64,000 bases of DNA, from the NCBI GenBank assembly GCA_016291495.1, contig JAEEXI010000001.1, positions 124,001 through 188,000 of the forward strand. The letters run 5' to 3'. This stretch comes from Prevotella sp. GTDB lineage: Bacteria > Bacteroidota > Bacteroidia > Bacteroidales > Bacteroidaceae. The number at the start of each line of letters is the position of its first letter. Position 1 is the first letter of the stretch. This document shows, one piece after another, positions 24,092 through 32,737 of this stretch. The translations under genes and the position numbers were made by a program. The notes under the pieces were generated by a model, which worked only from the letters and a program-made list of their open reading frames with translations, was not told where the DNA came from and ran no database searches.

Positions 24092-26677
24092 ATGAGGAAA
24101 CATCGTTCTTTCGTAAGATTCGTTCTGACGATACTTTTCACTTTCTATTTTTCCCTAATCCCTTCCTCCGCCCAATCGGTTGCAGGTTTATTTCCTATTC
24201 CCAATAGCGGACGCATTATCTATAACTTTAACGAAGGCTGGCACTTTCTGTTGGGGGATGCCGAAGGGGCTGAAACTATTAACTTCGACGACACTTCCTG
24301 GGAGGTGGTCTGTGCGCCTCATACGGTACGCCTAGAACCCTCTGAGGTCAGCGGTTGCCGTAACTATCAGGGCATCTGCTGGTACCGTAAGCAGTTCGTG
24401 GTACCTAGTGACCTGCAGGGCAAGGAGATTACCGTACATTTCGAAGCCGTCATGGGAAAACAGGAGGTCTATGTTAACGGACGATTGGTCAAACAGCACC
24501 TTGGCGGTTATCTGCCCATCACCATCGACCTGTCGAAAGAGGGGGTGAAGGCTGGTGACAAATGTCTCATTGCCCTTAAGGCGGATAATAGTGACGACAA
24601 GAACTATCCGCCGGGTAAGAAACAGACACAGCTCGACTTCGCCTATCATGGCGGTATGTATCGGGATGTGTGGCTGATTGGTAAGTCGCCCGTCCACATC
24701 ACAGATCCCATCGAACGTGGACAGGTGGCTGGCGGCGGCATCTTCCTCCATTATGACAATATCTCGGAGAGGTCGGCTGGTATCACGGTGAATGTCGATG
24801 TCGCAGGAAAAGGTACAGCGGAAGTCGTTGTGCGAATCAAAGATGCCGAAGGCAGGTTAGTAAAAACCATTACTCAACGAAAGGCGGTAGCAAATTATGC
24901 ACTCTTCACTCTTCACTCTTCACTTAACACCCCACATCTGTGGTCACCTGAAGATCCTTATCTCTATCAAGTGGAGGTACGACTGATGCAGGGTAAGACG
25001 TGTGTGGACGGCGGTATGGTACGTGCCGGTATCCGCAAAGCGGATTTCCGTGGGAAAGATGGGTTCTGGCTGAACGGCAAGCCCTATCATCAACTGATTG
25101 GCGGTAACCGTCATCAGGACTTTGCCTATGTGGGGAATGCGTTGCCTAACTCCCAACAGTGGCGTGATGCGAAACGGTTGAAGGATGCAGGCATGACGAT
25201 TATCCGCGCCGCCCATTATCCGCAGGATCCTTCCTTTATGGATGCCTGTGATGAATTGGGACTCTTTATCATCGTTCCTACACCCGGCTGGCAGTATTGG
25301 AACAAAGACCCGCAGTGGGGAGAGATGGTGCACCAAAATACGCGTGATATTATCCGTCGAGACCGTAACCATCCGTGTGTGTTGATGTGGGAGCCTATCC
25401 TGAACGAGACACGCTATCCGGAGGACTTCGCCTTGAAAGCGTTGCAGATCACTCGTGAGGAATATCCCTATGAAGGTCGTCCCGTGGCTGCCGCCGACCT
25501 GAACTCAGCGGGTGTGAAGGAGCATTATGACGTGCTGTACGATTGGGCGGACAATATCGGCAAGGGTAGCCTCGATACGAATAAGTGTATCTTCACCCGT
25601 GAGTGGGGTGAGTATGTCGATGACTGGTATGCCCATAATGCCATCAACCGTGCCGCCCGTAGTTGGGGTGAACAGGCTCAGGTGACGGCAGCATTGTCAT
25701 TGGCAGACACTTATGGCATGATGTATCGCGGTCAGCGTCAGTTTATCGGTGGTTGTCAGTGGCATCCCTTCGACCACCAGCGCGGCTATCATCCTGATGC
25801 CTATCTGGGTGGTATCTATGATGCTTTCCGTCAGAAGAAATATGCCTTTGAGATGTTCCGTTCGCAGAGCCAGCAGGAACCGATGGTCTATATCGCCCAT
25901 GAGATGACGCAGTTCTCCGACAGCGATGTGGTGGTCTTCAGCAATTGCGACAGCGTCCGCCTGACAGCTCTTGACGGTTGGAAGTCGGTGACACTCCCTG
26001 TCGTCCATCAACCGGAGGGTACTCCTAATACACCTGTTGTATTCAAGGGTCTCTGGAACTTCTGGAAGGCACGTGAGGAGAGTTATACCAATCGTAAGTG
26101 GCAGAACGTGAAACTGGTGGCTGAGGGTATCAGGAACGGTAAAGTGGTCTGTCAGGAGACGAGGATGCCATCCCGTCGTAGTACCAAGATACGGTTGTAT
26201 GCGGATGAGATGGGTAAACAGCTGGTGGCTGACGGCTCTGACTTCATGGTGGTAGTTGCTGAGATTACCGATGATAACGGCAATGTGCGTCGACTGGCGC
26301 GTGCGCATGTCACGTTCTCCGTAGAGGGCGAGGGCAGTATCATTGGTGATGCCTCCATTGCTGCCAATCCCCGTTTGGTGGAGTGGGGCAGTGCTCCCTG
26401 TCTGGTGCGCAGCACCCATCGTCCCGGCAAGATCCGTATCATTGCCCGTCCGACCTTCGAGGGTGTCCATGCTCCTGCTGCCGACACGTTGGAGATTGAG
26501 AGCATCCCCTACGACATACCTCTTTGTAATGGTATCTATCAGCCCTCCCAACAACAGGTTGGTAAATCGTCTTCAAGTCGTACGGACACTCCTCAAAGCG
26601 GTATGTCCGACGAGCAGCGCCGCAAGGAGTTGGAGGAAGTGGAGAAACAACAGCAGGACTTTGGAATTGAACATTAA
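24092..26677 (+). CDS. Secreted GH2 glycosidase
   Basis: 861 aa with signal peptide (...FYFSLIPSSAQ). GH2 sugar-binding and immunoglobulin-like domains span residues about 40-320, and the TIM barrel about 320-640 has an acid/base in WEPILNETRY and a nucleophile candidate in FTREWGEYVDDW. A C-terminal DUF4982/Ig-like region (about 690-835) and a charged tail end the protein. RG-II GH2 enzymes characterised in B. thetaiotaomicron include alpha-L-arabinopyranosidase, beta-galacturonidase and beta-glucuronidase; which applies here cannot be read from sequence. It starts 1 bp after the GH78 stop and ends the plus-strand operon. A ttcactc heptamer array (24884-24927) encodes ANYALFTLHSSLN just before PHLWSPEDPYLY. 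The C-terminal EEVEKQQQDF tail is unusually polar. Confidence 0.85.
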   Translation: MRKHRSFVRFVLTILFTFYFSLIPSSAQSVAGLFPIPNSGRIIYNFNEGWHFLLGDAEGAETINFDDTSWEVVCAPHTVRLEPSEVSGCRNYQGICWYRKQFVVPSDLQGKEITVHFEAVMGKQEVYVNGRLVKQHLGGYLPITIDLSKEGVKAGDKCLIALKADNSDDKNYPPGKKQTQLDFAYHGGMYRDVWLIGKSPVHITDPIERGQVAGGGIFLHYDNISERSAGITVNVDVAGKGTAEVVVRIKDAEGRLVKTITQRKAVANYALFTLHSSLNTPHLWSPEDPYLYQVEVRLMQGKTCVDGGMVRAGIRKADFRGKDGFWLNGKPYHQLIGGNRHQDFAYVGNALPNSQQWRDAKRLKDAGMTIIRAAHYPQDPSFMDACDELGLFIIVPTPGWQYWNKDPQWGEMVHQNTRDIIRRDRNHPCVLMWEPILNETRYPEDFALKALQITREEYPYEGRPVAAADLNSAGVKEHYDVLYDWADNIGKGSLDTNKCIFTREWGEYVDDWYAHNAINRAARSWGEQAQVTAALSLADTYGMMYRGQRQFIGGCQWHPFDHQRGYHPDAYLGGIYDAFRQKKYAFEMFRSQSQQEPMVYIAHEMTQFSDSDVVVFSNCDSVRLTALDGWKSVTLPVVHQPEGTPNTPVVFKGLWNFWKAREESYTNRKWQNVKLVAEGIRNGKVVCQETRMPSRRSTKIRLYADEMGKQLVADGSDFMVVVAEITDDNGNVRRLARAHVTFSVEGEGSIIGDASIAANPRLVEWGSAPCLVRSTHRPGKIRIIARPTFEGVHAPAADTLEIESIPYDIPLCNGIYQPSQQQVGKSSSSRTDTPQSGMSDEQRRKELEEVEKQQQDFGIEH
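24884..24927. repeat. Dispersed heptamer element with gcggtagcaaatt end (copy in GH2)
   Basis: gcggtagcaaatt, then atgc, then actcttc repeated three times and actt. It shares both the unique end and the heptamer with the copies at 2892 and 16873 and is in frame inside the GH2 gene. Confidence 0.85.
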
Positions 26678-26731
26678 AAGCATCCCTTTCTCCCGTAGAT
26701 AGCTCTCAAACAAAGAAACATCTCTCAATAT

Positions 26732-26762
26732 TTTGTTATATTAAAGATATCATGTAATTTTG
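26732..26762 (+). promoter_or_regulatory. Bacteroidetes-type promoter of the small lipoprotein
   Basis: TTTG (26732-26735) and TAATTTTG (26755-26762) with a 19-bp spacer match the consensus, 40 bp upstream of the ATG at 26803. Confidence 0.75.
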
Positions 26763-26802
26763 CACCGTCTAAAATATATTTATTGAACAAAAGAATAGAT
26801 TT

Positions 26803-27204
26803 ATGAAAACTTTTAAACAATTGTCTATGATGCTGATGCTGGCGATAGCAGTTTTTGGCATGGTTTCTTGTGGTGATGACGATTCAAAGGACTCTGGTAG
26901 TTTGAATGGATTTTGGTATACGGAAGTAGAAAGTAATTCTTATCTGATTTATAACTTTTCAAATTCAACACTAACCGGTGCTGAATTATGGAAGGAAAAT
27001 GATAAATGGTACAAAAAATATCTTGGCTCAGTCAATTATACTGTTAATGGGAATCAGATTACTATTGCAGGTGAAACTGGTACATACTCTATTAAAGGTA
27101 ATACACTTACACTCTCTTCTGAGGGTGAAACACTTTCATTTTATCGTATGACTACTGAAATGCAGAAGAATTTCGATCAAGCGACTCAGGTATTAGAAAA
27201 ATAA
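26803..27204 (+). CDS. Small lipoprotein with a lipocalin-like/META-like beta fold, unknown function
   Basis: 133 aa. The N-terminus is a lipoprotein signal with lipobox MVSC (lipidated Cys23) followed by GDDDSKDSG, a typical Bacteroidales surface-export-like acidic stretch. The mature part alternates short beta strands: GFWYTEVESNSYLIYNF, VNYTVNGNQITIAGETGTYSIKGNTLTLSSEGE. The pattern SIKGNTLTL...E is seen in lipocalin-like domains that Bacteroidetes carry in many small lipoproteins. It is flanked by its own promoter and terminator, and its codon use is clearly more AT-rich than that of the GH genes on both sides. Transcription is therefore probably independent of the RG-II operon. No function can be assigned. 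Confidence 0.75.
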   Translation: MKTFKQLSMMLMLAIAVFGMVSCGDDDSKDSGSLNGFWYTEVESNSYLIYNFSNSTLTGAELWKENDKWYKKYLGSVNYTVNGNQITIAGETGTYSIKGNTLTLSSEGETLSFYRMTTEMQKNFDQATQVLEK

Positions 27205-27227
27205 AGCATTCCATCTCAATACTAGAT

Positions 27228-27263
27228 TCCGCACCGTCTTCACTGATGGTGCGGATTTTTTTT
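27228..27263 (+). terminator. Rho-independent terminator of the lipoprotein gene
   Basis: TCCGCACC/GGTGCGGA stem with a 12-nt loop, followed by an uninterrupted run of eight T. It separates the plus-strand lipoprotein from the convergent symporter gene. Confidence 0.85.
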
Positions 27264-27312
27264 ATATACATGGTAACCCTGGAAGGCATCTGAATAGCCC
27301 TATGGGCTTTAA

Positions 27313-28872
27313 TCAGTTGAAGTAGACGTACAGGCTAATCATCACGACAGCCAAAGCCGTCCATAGTGCAATGGCAAGTTTCGACTTGTTCTCATGAATG
27401 GGAGCGGGAATCTCATAGCGTGTCTTGTTCTTGTCGGCCAGTGAGATCATCATCATGGAGACGACAAGGATGACGAATAACTCAAAGGAGAGGAGCATGA
27501 AATGTGGCCAGGGGAACTGGAGCCATTGGGGCGGCCATAGGTAGAGGACGCCGACGGTGAGACAGAAGGCAGTACCGATGGTCAAGGCAAAGTTGGCGGC
27601 ACGCGTGGTGGTACGCTTCCAGAAGATGCCGAGGAGGAAGACGGCAGCCATCGGAGGAGCAATGAAGCCAAGAACACTCTGGAACACGTTGAAGAGGTTG
27701 AGTCCCTTGATGGCATCAATGGCGACGGTGAGGATGATGGCGAGGACGGAGCCTACTACGGTTACTGAACGACCTACGATGTTGATACGCCGCTGAGAGG
27801 CATGGGGATTGAACTTCTTCACATAGATATCCATGGTGAAGACGGTACTCAGGGCATTGAGGGCAGAGCCGATGGTAGATACCAGACAGGCTGTCAACAC
27901 AGCGAATACCAAACCTACCATACCTACGGGGAAGAGGTTCTCGACCATCGTCAGGTACGCCTCGTCAGGATTCTCCAGGGTAGGGAAGAGGGCGAAGCAG
28001 AGAATACCCGGCAAGATATACAGTGCCACATCAAGGATCTTCAACCAGCCCGTGAAGTTCGTACCGAGTTGTCCCTCGCGCAGGTCCTTGGCGGCAAGGA
28101 CGGGCTGTACCATGCTCTGGTCCGTACACCAGAACCACACACCCATCACTGGATAGCCGAGAATGATAGGCAACCAAGGGAATGCCTCATCCGTGTTGGG
28201 CTTGAACATCACCCAGTAGTCGGCAGGAACCTTATCTACCAAGGCAGAGACACCCCCGACACGGTCAAGACCCACAATTACCAATACTAGTGAAACAACA
28301 ATCAACAGGATCATCTGATAGACATTGGTATAGGCGACGGCTTTCAAGCCGCCCAACATGGTGAAGAAGGCGGAGATGATGAGGAGTACCAGTGCCGACA
28401 TCCACATGGGGATATCGAAGACCTGACGAATCAGGATGCCGCCGGCAAAGAGGGTCAGGGCAAGCCACGAGATGATGATGGTGACGATGGTATACCACGC
28501 TAGGATATTCCTGGTCGACTGTCCGAAACGCAGTCCCATGAACTCTGGCAATGTACTGATATTGGCACCCAGATAACGGGGCGCGAAGACGAAGGCCAGC
28601 AAGGCGATGAATACAAAGGCATACCATGCATAGTTACCCGAGACAATACCTGTCGTGAAACCTGCTGAGGCAGAGGCTATCAGCATGGACGGTCCGACAT
28701 TCGTTCCCCACATGGAGAAACCGATATGATGCCAGCGTAGGGAGTGCTCGGCAAGGAAGAGGGAACTCTCCTTCTTACGTTTCGTACTTGCCCAGATGCC
28801 GATGGCAATGAGCACGGCAAAATAGACGGCTAATATCAGCCAGTCGAGACCTTGCATGTAATGACTTTCCAT
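27313..28872 (-). CDS. Sodium:solute symporter (SSS/SGLT family), probable sugar importer
   Basis: 519 aa with about 13-14 predicted hydrophobic segments, starting LDWLILAVYFAVLIAIGIWAS. SSS signatures include the unwound first helix region with GPSMLIASASAGFTTG and a TACLVSTIGSALNALSTVFTMD block typical of sugar-transporting SGLT-like members. The substrate cannot be read from sequence. It is the last gene of the minus-strand operon starting at 44403 and follows the cytoplasmic-looking GH31 by about 45 bp. Together they suggest import of a small alpha-xylose-containing product and hydrolysis inside the cell. An internal ATG six codons in (28857) is a possible alternative start. Confidence 0.82.
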   Translation of the reverse strand: MESHYMQGLDWLILAVYFAVLIAIGIWASTKRKKESSLFLAEHSLRWHHIGFSMWGTNVGPSMLIASASAGFTTGIVSGNYAWYAFVFIALLAFVFAPRYLGANISTLPEFMGLRFGQSTRNILAWYTIVTIIISWLALTLFAGGILIRQVFDIPMWMSALVLLIISAFFTMLGGLKAVAYTNVYQMILLIVVSLVLVIVGLDRVGGVSALVDKVPADYWVMFKPNTDEAFPWLPIILGYPVMGVWFWCTDQSMVQPVLAAKDLREGQLGTNFTGWLKILDVALYILPGILCFALFPTLENPDEAYLTMVENLFPVGMVGLVFAVLTACLVSTIGSALNALSTVFTMDIYVKKFNPHASQRRINIVGRSVTVVGSVLAIILTVAIDAIKGLNLFNVFQSVLGFIAPPMAAVFLLGIFWKRTTTRAANFALTIGTAFCLTVGVLYLWPPQWLQFPWPHFMLLSFELFVILVVSMMMISLADKNKTRYEIPAPIHENKSKLAIALWTALAVVMISLYVYFN

Positions 28873-28891
28873 AGTTATTGTTTCGTTATGT

Positions 28892-28930
28892 CGTTATTCC
28901 GGGATGCCGGTATACCGTTATTCCGGGATG
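28892..28930. repeat. 24-bp spaced direct repeat (cgttattccgggatg x2) at the GH31 stop
   Basis: Two identical 15-bp words begin 24 bp apart. The second supplies the last codons (IPE) and stop of GH31, the first lies in the gap before the symporter. Confidence 0.8.
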
Positions 28931-31194
28931 ATTCCTTTAAAATCCTTGGTTATTTCAATCGTAGTTGCTTTTGAGAGATTCATGTCGTCGGTAGAGTCGA
29001 CATCATCAGGATATACCTTGATGGATGCGCCCGGACGTACAAAGACGGGCATCTGGTCGAGGGGAACCTCCATCTGGTAATGCCAGCGACCACCCTCCAA
29101 CCGTTCTCCTGTTAGGAAGTTGACCCATAGCCCTTCGGGCAGGTATATGTCGCGCTTGTTCTGGCTGTTCATCACGGGACAGACCAGGAACTCATTGCCG
29201 AAATAATACTCGTCGTCAATGTTCCATACCTGTCGGTCGTCAGGATGATGGATGAGCAGTGCCTGCACGAGGGGAAGACCGCTCCGGCAAGCCTGTTCAG
29301 ACTGCTCGACGATATAGGGAATCAGACGGTAGCGGAGTTTCCACCAACGCTTGACGATGGGGGCGATATTCGGATAGTGCCATGGCTCCCGTTTACAGGT
29401 ACCGTGGTAGCGCATGTGGGAGGTGAATACACCGAACTGGGTCCAGCGCACATAAACCTGTTCGTCGAGTGGGGAGTTCATGAAGTCGGGTGTGGAATGG
29501 AAGCCAGGTACGTCATGACTCCAGAAGGCAAAACCGGAGAGTCCTAAGTGGAGTCCGCCCTTCAGGGAACCGGCAAGACCTGCCCACGAACTCTCACTGT
29601 CACCACCCCAATGGAGGGGATAACGCTGACAGCCCGCCCATCCGGCACGTGCCCAGATGATACCGTCGCCAGCTACCTCACGGGTCACCTCATAGGCGGC
29701 TTTCTGATAGAGCAGGGCATAGAGGTTGTTCAACCGCTCCGGGGTGGAGGCATGATACTGGTGGTCCATGTGGATATTCTCACCGAAGTCGGTCTTGATG
29801 CACTTCACACCCATCTCCAGCAGGGGTTTCAGCAGGGAATACTTATACCAGTCGGTAGCTTTAGGGGAGGTGAAGTCGATGGTACCGGCATAGTCGAGGG
29901 CGGAGAAGTTAGAACTGCCGCCTGTGGATGTTTCCTCTTCTTTCGTAGGCTGGCTGATATAATGGTTCTTTTTCGCCTCTTCCAGTTGTTCAGCACCTTG
30001 GGCGATATAAGGCAATTGCCAGAGCGACACTTTGAAACCGTTCTGTTTCAGGCGTTGTATGAACCCCTTGGGGTCAGGGAAACGCTCGGGATTGAACTTC
30101 CACTCGCAGAGCCAGTCGGTACGGAACCATCCTGTATCTAGGTGAATGACATCACAGGGATAATGCTCGCGCCTCAGATGGTCACAGATATCTTCTACCT
30201 CGTCAGCGGAGAAGTAGGTCATACGACTCATCCAGATACCGAAACTCCAGAGGGGAGGCATGGCAGGGAATCCCGTTAGCAAGCGGTAGCCTTTCAGGAT
30301 TTCTTCAGGTGTTTTGCCTCCGATAAGGAACACATCCAAGGTGGCACGATCGTTTAAGAACTGTACGGAGCGTGTGCTATGGTCTGCCAATGATAACTTA
30401 CAATAGTCGGAGGTATGGAAGAAGGCTCCATACATACGACTAGAGAGGTAGAAGGGGATGTTCTTATAGCAACGGCGGTTATTGACACCCTGTCCGTCTT
30501 GGTTCTTCAGTTGGAAGGTCTGTCCGCTGAGGTCCATCTTACGGAAGCGCTCACCCGTCCCTACGAAGTGCTCGTCGGAGGTGCATTGGAAACTGATGGT
30601 GGCACGTTCGTTGGTTGTTGTTGCGACTTGGTCGCAACATACTGAACAGAAACCAAGGGGGAGGGCATCGTAGCGAGGGGGTGAGAAATGGTCGTCGCTG
30701 AGGGCGACAGGTTTTGACTCGTCACCATCGGGATAGAAGGTGATAAAGGGGGCAGACTGTGGAGCCGGAAGGAGGTCGCTCCAAGAGTCGAGGAGAGGCT
30801 TGCTGAGGTTGATGGTTCCCACCTTTTTGCCGTTGGCTGCGACAAGGTCGCAGCATAGAGGACCGTTGAGGCTGAGGGGGAGGCGCTTGACTTCCGGGGC
30901 AAATTGCAGCATCTCGTCCTCGTCCGTCATCTCGTCGTTGGTCATGGTTGTAAATACACGGATGATATTCGGTTCATAGGCACGGATGACGAGGTCGTAG
31001 GCCTGTTGGGGACTATCGGTATTGGGAGCCATATCCTCCTGATGTTTCTGTTTCTGATAGGGGATAGTGATGACGATATCCCCGTCCCGCTCTTCTATCT
31101 TCGAGGGGGCGTATGCTTTCCACAGGGCTTCGTCACGCTGTAGCATAGGGTCGAAGTCCATGAAGTCGAAAAGGTGGTAGTTGGTTTGTTTCAT
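28918..31194 (-). CDS. GH31 alpha-xylosidase/alpha-glucosidase without signal peptide (YicI-like)
   Basis: 758 aa, no signal peptide or lipobox, so probably cytoplasmic. The catalytic barrel (about 310-610) closely resembles the E. coli alpha-xylosidase YicI. It has IKTDFGE with the nucleophile Asp469, HWGGDS with acid/base Asp532, and SLKGGLHLGLSGFAFWSHD. The N-terminal sandwich and a C-terminal sandwich (about 660-758) complete the family's usual layout. RG-II chain A carries 2-O-methyl-alpha-xylose on fucose, and GH31 alpha-xylosidases are the obvious candidates to release it; alpha-glucosidase activity is the alternative. Its start overlaps the GH141-like stop by four bases and the symporter follows, making a three-gene block. 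Two GTTGCGAC-type palindromes (30620-30638, 30836-30854) are translated in the same phase, both giving CCD.VA. Confidence 0.85.
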   Translation of the reverse strand: MKQTNYHLFDFMDFDPMLQRDEALWKAYAPSKIEERDGDIVITIPYQKQKHQEDMAPNTDSPQQAYDLVIRAYEPNIIRVFTTMTNDEMTDEDEMLQFAPEVKRLPLSLNGPLCCDLVAANGKKVGTINLSKPLLDSWSDLLPAPQSAPFITFYPDGDESKPVALSDDHFSPPRYDALPLGFCSVCCDQVATTTNERATISFQCTSDEHFVGTGERFRKMDLSGQTFQLKNQDGQGVNNRRCYKNIPFYLSSRMYGAFFHTSDYCKLSLADHSTRSVQFLNDRATLDVFLIGGKTPEEILKGYRLLTGFPAMPPLWSFGIWMSRMTYFSADEVEDICDHLRREHYPCDVIHLDTGWFRTDWLCEWKFNPERFPDPKGFIQRLKQNGFKVSLWQLPYIAQGAEQLEEAKKNHYISQPTKEEETSTGGSSNFSALDYAGTIDFTSPKATDWYKYSLLKPLLEMGVKCIKTDFGENIHMDHQYHASTPERLNNLYALLYQKAAYEVTREVAGDGIIWARAGWAGCQRYPLHWGGDSESSWAGLAGSLKGGLHLGLSGFAFWSHDVPGFHSTPDFMNSPLDEQVYVRWTQFGVFTSHMRYHGTCKREPWHYPNIAPIVKRWWKLRYRLIPYIVEQSEQACRSGLPLVQALLIHHPDDRQVWNIDDEYYFGNEFLVCPVMNSQNKRDIYLPEGLWVNFLTGERLEGGRWHYQMEVPLDQMPVFVRPGASIKVYPDDVDSTDDMNLSKATTIEITKDFKGIIPE
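30620..30638. repeat. Short palindrome GTTGCGAC-ttg-GTCGCAAC inside GH31
   Basis: Perfect 8-bp arms with a 3-nt loop, read as CCDQVAT on the minus strand. One of six similar elements in the window. Confidence 0.85.
30836..30854. repeat. Short palindrome GCTGCGAC-aag-GTCGCAGC inside GH31
   Basis: Perfect 8-bp arms with a 3-nt loop, read as CCDLVAA. It is the second copy within one gene, in the same reading phase as the first. Confidence 0.85.
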
Positions 31195-32720
31195 TGCTTG
31201 AATATCAGGTTAGGACCAGGGTGGTTGTCGCCTATCTCATCACGGCGGATCAATCGCCCTTCGGTCTTGTTGTTCTCAATCGTAAAGCCGTCGGTACGTG
31301 CATCGAGGTAGATGCAGAACCCACGGTCGTTGGTGGCATAGGGGGCAGGGTAGGGTTGACTGATGTCATTATCCTTGATGCTGGAACCAGGTTGGTTCGA
31401 TAGCGTGTAGATGCCGCCAGCATCATAGAGCTGGCAGGCATAGTCACTCACCTTATTATTGATGATATGGTTGTTCCGCATGCCAGTATCATGTGGTGTC
31501 CAACCCCATCCGATGCAGATGCCCGAGTAGTTGACATCTGACACGGTATTGTCAGCGATGACGCAGTCACGGACATAGCCCAGACTGATGGCGACAGCTC
31601 CCCAGTCCTCGTTGGTGGCGTTGTGGACAGTATTGCTCTTGATGAGTAGTCGCTGGCATTGCTCTGCCAAATCGGTATAGGGACGGTGCACCTCTCGTGG
31701 ACTCTCTGCAAACGAGCCTGCCATGATGGCAGTACCTCCGATGTCCTCGAAGGTACAGTGCTCGATGGTGCCGCCGTCAATACGCTCATAGTCGAGAGCG
31801 GTGGCAGCGAGGTTTCGGAACAGGCAACCGCTGAAATTTACCTGACTGGCATTCCTGACGGTGACGGCACTGACGGGACGCTCTATCCATGCCTGGTTTT
31901 CGAGTCCTGCATCCCACGGCAGTCCCTCTTTCTCTTTCAGTTTATAGGCATCGATGAGAGGAAATCCGCCTTGCAGGGTGATATGCCCTTTATGCAGGGG
32001 ACGGTTCCAACAGGTATTCTCGAAAGTGATGCCTTGGAACGTTACGTAGTTGGCTCCGTCAACGATGACCAATTGTTCGATGCCATCACGCTGTTCGGTT
32101 GTCCGTAACAGGAAAGAGCTGTTTCCTTTCTCTCCTCCGATAACAGGTTGGGGCCATGGGTGCTCGAACTCCAGACGGCTCTCTGGTTCCATAAAGGAAA
32201 CGATGGTATGATAGCCTTCCACTTTCATCTCCTTGACACGCAGGATAGCTATTGCCCAGCGTTGGTGGACGACCATCTCAAGAGGTGAGTGGTGAGAAAG
32301 GCTACGGGTAGGTGAGCTCTGCTCGGGAATGGTGAGTTGTGAGAGAATACTCTCAGGAGGAGTAGGGATTGTGATAGTACGTTTTTCCGTGTCAAAGGCT
32401 ATCATGCGTTCCATGCCTTTTTGGGGCCATATCTGTGTATGCTGCTGGCGCTGATCTCCATACAGGGTTCCTCCTTTGATGGTGGTTGGTGATGAAGAAG
32501 TTCCACTATCCTCCGGACGTAGGAACAAGGGTTCCTGCATGTAATGTCGGCCCTCAATGCGGATGGTAATGCCACCCTCGCATCGTGGGTCATTGGTACG
32601 TCGCCATTCACGAGCTTGGCGCAAGGCTTCATGAATGTTGCCTTGCTCATTGACAATTATCTCACCTGCGCTTGAATGAAGACATACAAACAACAGAAAT
32701 ATGGTTAGTATTTGTTTCAT
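31191..32720 (-). CDS. GH141-like right-handed beta-helix hydrolase (first paralogue)
   Basis: 509 aa with signal peptide (MKQILTIFLLFVCLHSSAG). The whole mature protein is a parallel beta helix. It shares with the 579-aa protein at 58099 the blocks FLRPEDSG/RLRPEDSG, GHI.LQGG/GHVPLQAG, EAYKL-like, NEDWG.VAI, G.S(I).LGWGW and YD..GIYTL.NQPG. GH141 was founded by the RG-II alpha-L-fucosidase BT1002, and xylanases also occur in the family. As this copy stands directly before the GH31 gene (4-bp overlap), it may act on the fucose that bears 2-O-methyl-xylose or on the resulting oligosaccharide, but this is inference. It is shorter than the paralogue, mainly in the loops between residues 100 and 200. 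A short heptamer array at 32282-32295 encodes part of SHHSPLE. Confidence 0.72.
   Translation of the reverse strand: MKQILTIFLLFVCLHSSAGEIIVNEQGNIHEALRQAREWRRTNDPRCEGGITIRIEGRHYMQEPLFLRPEDSGTSSSPTTIKGGTLYGDQRQQHTQIWPQKGMERMIAFDTEKRTITIPTPPESILSQLTIPEQSSPTRSLSHHSPLEMVVHQRWAIAILRVKEMKVEGYHTIVSFMEPESRLEFEHPWPQPVIGGEKGNSSFLLRTTEQRDGIEQLVIVDGANYVTFQGITFENTCWNRPLHKGHITLQGGFPLIDAYKLKEKEGLPWDAGLENQAWIERPVSAVTVRNASQVNFSGCLFRNLAATALDYERIDGGTIEHCTFEDIGGTAIMAGSFAESPREVHRPYTDLAEQCQRLLIKSNTVHNATNEDWGAVAISLGYVRDCVIADNTVSDVNYSGICIGWGWTPHDTGMRNNHIINNKVSDYACQLYDAGGIYTLSNQPGSSIKDNDISQPYPAPYATNDRGFCIYLDARTDGFTIENNKTEGRLIRRDEIGDNHPGPNLIFKQ
32282..32295. repeat. Short in-frame period-7 array (gaggtga/gtggtga)
   Basis: Two adjacent heptamers of the same gaggtga-gtggtga pair that is repeated at 1669-1696, inside the first GH141-like gene. 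Confidence 0.5.
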
Positions 32721-32737
32721 GCGTCTTAGTGTATTTG

